Source: Cupriavidus taiwanensis LMG 19424 (GTDB lineage: Bacteria > Pseudomonadota > Gammaproteobacteria > Burkholderiales > Burkholderiaceae). From it: a stretch of 64,000 bases of DNA. Under the pieces are notes generated by a model, which saw only the letters and a program-made list of their open reading frames with translations, was not told the DNA's origin and did not search any database. The stretch lies in NCBI RefSeq assembly GCF_000069785.1, contig NC_010528.1, positions 248,001 through 312,000 on the forward strand, read 5' to 3'. Each line of letters starts with the position of its first letter. The stretch's first letter is position 1. Shown piece after piece: positions 62,155 to 64,000 of this stretch. Position numbers and translations under genes: made by a program.

Positions 62155-63537
62155 ATGACCCAGTCCGTCACTTCCGCGCAGCGCCCGCTGCGCAAACTGG
62201 CCGGCGCCGCCCTGGGCGCCGTGGTGCTGCTGGCCGCGCAACTGGCGCAGGCGGCGATCCCCATCGAACACTGGACCGCGTCCACCGGTGCCCGGGTGTT
62301 CTTCGTGCACAGCCCGTCGATTCCGATGCTCGACATCAATATCGACTTCGACGCCGGCAGCCGCTATGACCCGCCGGGCAAGGCCGGGCTGGCCACGCTG
62401 ACCGCCGCCCTGCTGGACAAGGGCGCCGCCGCGCAGGACGGCCAGCCGGCGCGCGACGAGGCCAGGATCGCCGATGCCTTTGCCGATACCGGTGCCGCCT
62501 TCGGCGGCGCGGCCGGGGGCGACCGCGGCGGCATCGGGCTGCGTACCCTGACCGCGCAGCCGGAGCTGGACCAGTCGGTCGCGCTGGCGGCGCAGCTGAT
62601 CAAGGCGCCGACCTATCCGGACGCCGTGGTCGGTCGCGAGAAACAGCGCCTGATCACCGCCATCCGCGAAGCCGACACCAAGCCCGGCGTGATCGCCGAC
62701 AAGGCGCTGGCGCGCGCCATGTATCCCGACCATCCCTATGGCATCGCCGCGACCCCGGACAGCGTGGCGTCGATCACGCGCGACGACATCGTCGCGTTCT
62801 GGCGCGACAACTACGGTGCCCAGCGCGCGGTGGTGACGCTGATCGGAGCGGTCGACCGCAAGCAGGCCGAGGCCATCGCCGAGCAGCTGACGCGGGGGCT
62901 GCCGGCCGGCCGCGCCGCGCCGGCGCTGCCGCAGGTAAAGCTGAAGATCGCGCCCAGCGAGCAGCGCTTGCCGCACCCGGCGCAGCAGTCCAGCGTGGCG
63001 CTGGGCCAGCCGGCGATCGCGCGCGGCGACCCCGACTATTTCGCGCTGCTGGTGGGCAACTATGTGCTGGGCGGCGGCGGCTTCAGCTCGCGCCTGACCG
63101 ACGAAGTGCGCGAGAAGCGCGGCCTGACCTACGGCGTGGACAGCTACTTCGCGCCTTCCAAGCAGCCGGGGCCGTTCGGCATCAGCCTGCAAACCAAGAA
63201 GGCCCAGACCGACGAGGCGCTGGCGCTGGTGCGCCAGGTGCTGGCGCGCTTTGTCGCCGAAGGCCCGAGCGAAAAGGAACTGCGCGCGGCCAAGGACAAC
63301 CTGATCAACGGCTTTCCGCTGCGCATCGACAACAACCGCAAGCTGCTGACCAACGTCGCCAATATCGGCTGGTACGGACTGCCGCTCGATTACCTCGATA
63401 CCTGGACCGCGCAGATCGGCAAGGTCACGCGCGAACAGGTCAGGGCGGCGTTCCAGCGACATGTGCACCCCGACAACATGGCGACGGTGATCGTTGGCGG
63501 GCCGGTGCAGGCCCCGGCGACGGCTTCCCGGCAGTGA
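62155..63537 (+). CDS. M16-family protein lacking the zinc motif (non-catalytic partner)
   Basis: A 460-residue exported protein with signal GAALGAVVLLAAQLAQA. At the place of HXXEH it reads KAGLATLTAALLDKGA, so no zinc is bound. The C-terminal half keeps the R/Y pair region (SSRLTDEVREKRGLTYGVDSYF) used by the non-catalytic subunit to hold substrate. Paired M16 genes of this type act as alpha/beta heterodimers. It directly follows the catalytic gene. Substrates are unknown. Confidence 0.92.
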   Translation: MTQSVTSAQRPLRKLAGAALGAVVLLAAQLAQAAIPIEHWTASTGARVFFVHSPSIPMLDINIDFDAGSRYDPPGKAGLATLTAALLDKGAAAQDGQPARDEARIADAFADTGAAFGGAAGGDRGGIGLRTLTAQPELDQSVALAAQLIKAPTYPDAVVGREKQRLITAIREADTKPGVIADKALARAMYPDHPYGIAATPDSVASITRDDIVAFWRDNYGAQRAVVTLIGAVDRKQAEAIAEQLTRGLPAGRAAPALPQVKLKIAPSEQRLPHPAQQSSVALGQPAIARGDPDYFALLVGNYVLGGGGFSSRLTDEVREKRGLTYGVDSYFAPSKQPGPFGISLQTKKAQTDEALALVRQVLARFVAEGPSEKELRAAKDNLINGFPLRIDNNRKLLTNVANIGWYGLPLDYLDTWTAQIGKVTREQVRAAFQRHVHPDNMATVIVGGPVQAPATASRQ

Positions 63538-63598
63538 TCGTTGCGGCGACGCCGGCATTGCCTGCGGCGCGGCGCGCCGCAGGCTCTACAATCACGGC

Positions 63599-64000
63599 AT
63601 GAATTCGCGTTCCCGATTGCCCTCGCCCGCGCCTCGCGGGCGATCTCCCGTCTCTCCCGTGCCGCGCCAGGCACCCGCGCAGGTCCGCATCATCGGCGGC
63701 CGCTGGAAGCGCACGCTGCTGCCGGTGCCCGACGCCCAGGGGCTGCGCCCGACCCCCGACCGCGTGCGCGAGACGCTTTTCAACTGGCTGGGCCAGGACC
63801 TGTCCGGCCTGGAATGCCTGGATCTGTTCGCCGGTTCCGGCGCGCTGGGTTTCGAGGCCGCTTCGCGCGGCGCGGCCGTGGTGACGCTGGTCGAGTCCAA
63901 TGCGCGCGTGGCCAGGCAATTGCGCGACAACGTGACCCGGCTCGACGCGCGCCAAATACGCGTCATGCAGGGCGATGCATTCGCCATTGCCGCGCAGCTG
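63599..64000 (+). CDS. rsmD: 16S rRNA (guanine-966-N2)-methyltransferase, 3'-truncated by window edge
   Basis: The frame from ATG at 63599 runs off the right edge after 134 codons. After a basic Ser/Pro-rich N-tail it reads VRIIGGRWKRTLLPVPDAQGLRPTPDRVRETLFNWLG, then the SAM motif LDLFAGSGALGFEAASRGA and VTLVESNARVARQLRDN, all diagnostic of RsmD. The catalytic NPPY motif lies outside the window. It methylates G966 in the 30S head. A TACAAT box sits 63587-63592, close to the start. Confidence 0.93.
   Translation, partial: MNSRSRLPSPAPRGRSPVSPVPRQAPAQVRIIGGRWKRTLLPVPDAQGLRPTPDRVRETLFNWLGQDLSGLECLDLFAGSGALGFEAASRGAAVVTLVESNARVARQLRDNVTRLDARQIRVMQGDAFAIAAQL

Overview
This is a GC-rich (mostly about 65 to 70 percent by eye), densely coded chromosomal window. 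Gene content and protein sequence point to a betaproteobacterium of the Burkholderiales, most likely Cupriavidus or Ralstonia (chromosome 1 type). Supporting features are the block torF-glnK-amtB, gshA-gshB, PTS EIIA/HPr/EI, the order gpmA-ctpA-moeB / rhodanese-grxC-secB-gpsA, and an aa3 oxidase cluster with DUF2244, DUF2970 and twin-transmembrane small proteins. The genus is inferred from recognition of families and gene order, not from a database search. About 60 protein genes are called. No tRNA, rRNA, CRISPR array or complete insertion sequence was seen. Both edges cut a gene: the rlmI-like methyltransferase on the left and rsmD on the right.

Layout. 1-6 kb holds an rRNA methyltransferase, a UvrD-type helicase, two thioredoxin-fold proteins, a 141-bp IS4-like MITE, a lipoprotein and a LysE exporter. 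6-11 kb holds a GntR/UTRA regulator, a 670-bp gap without recognisable genes, zwf, comM and ubiK. 11-20.5 kb is nitrogen, glutathione, PTS and iron: a sigma-54 promoter drives torF-glnK-amtB. It is followed by a candidate small RNA, gshA-gshB, an incomplete PTS (EIIA-Man, HPr, EI) and a Fur-box-preceded bfd with bfr. 20.7-22.8 kb is the selenium pair selD-mnmH. 22.8-29.6 kb is a lower-GC type VI secretion island: vgrG, an alpha/beta-hydrolase lipase effector and two tandem Tli4-type immunity genes. 29.9-39.5 kb is housekeeping: moeB, ctpA, gpmA, rhodanese, grxC, secB, gpsA, a Bug receptor, trmL, comF and a BioC-like methyltransferase. 39.7-50.1 kb is the cytochrome aa3 oxidase and haem A assembly cluster. 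50.2-51.3 kb is rpoH under a perfect CIRCE operator. 51.5-57.6 kb holds pirin, a YbiB-like protein and a nitrate-type ABC transporter (nrtA-nrtB-ATPase) downstream of nasT. 57.8-64 kb holds an FAA hydrolase/GST-isomerase pair, ftsY, a pair of M16 peptidases and the start of rsmD.

How the parts work together. The nitrogen genes form two regulated units. One is a sigma-54 promoter for porin-P-II-ammonium channel. The other is a NasT-controlled RNA leader with two ANTAR-type hexaloop hairpins followed by an intrinsic terminator directly in front of nrtA. The oxidase cluster provides subunits I to III, copper insertion proteins (Cox11/CtaG, two SCO-type proteins), SURF1 and both haem A enzymes. 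The T6SS module reads as one transcription unit with very tight spacing (7-bp gap, then a 4-bp overlap), as expected of a VgrG-carried effector with its immunity proteins.

Most unusual items: the two-hairpin ANTAR leader before nrtA with no nasS beside it; the IS4-like MITE with a 12-bp target duplication; the about 80-nt sRNA candidate before gshA with its own promoter and terminator; the duplicated immunity genes whose C-terminal halves are nearly identical while the N-terminal halves have diverged; and the CIRCE element overlapping the probable rpoH promoter.
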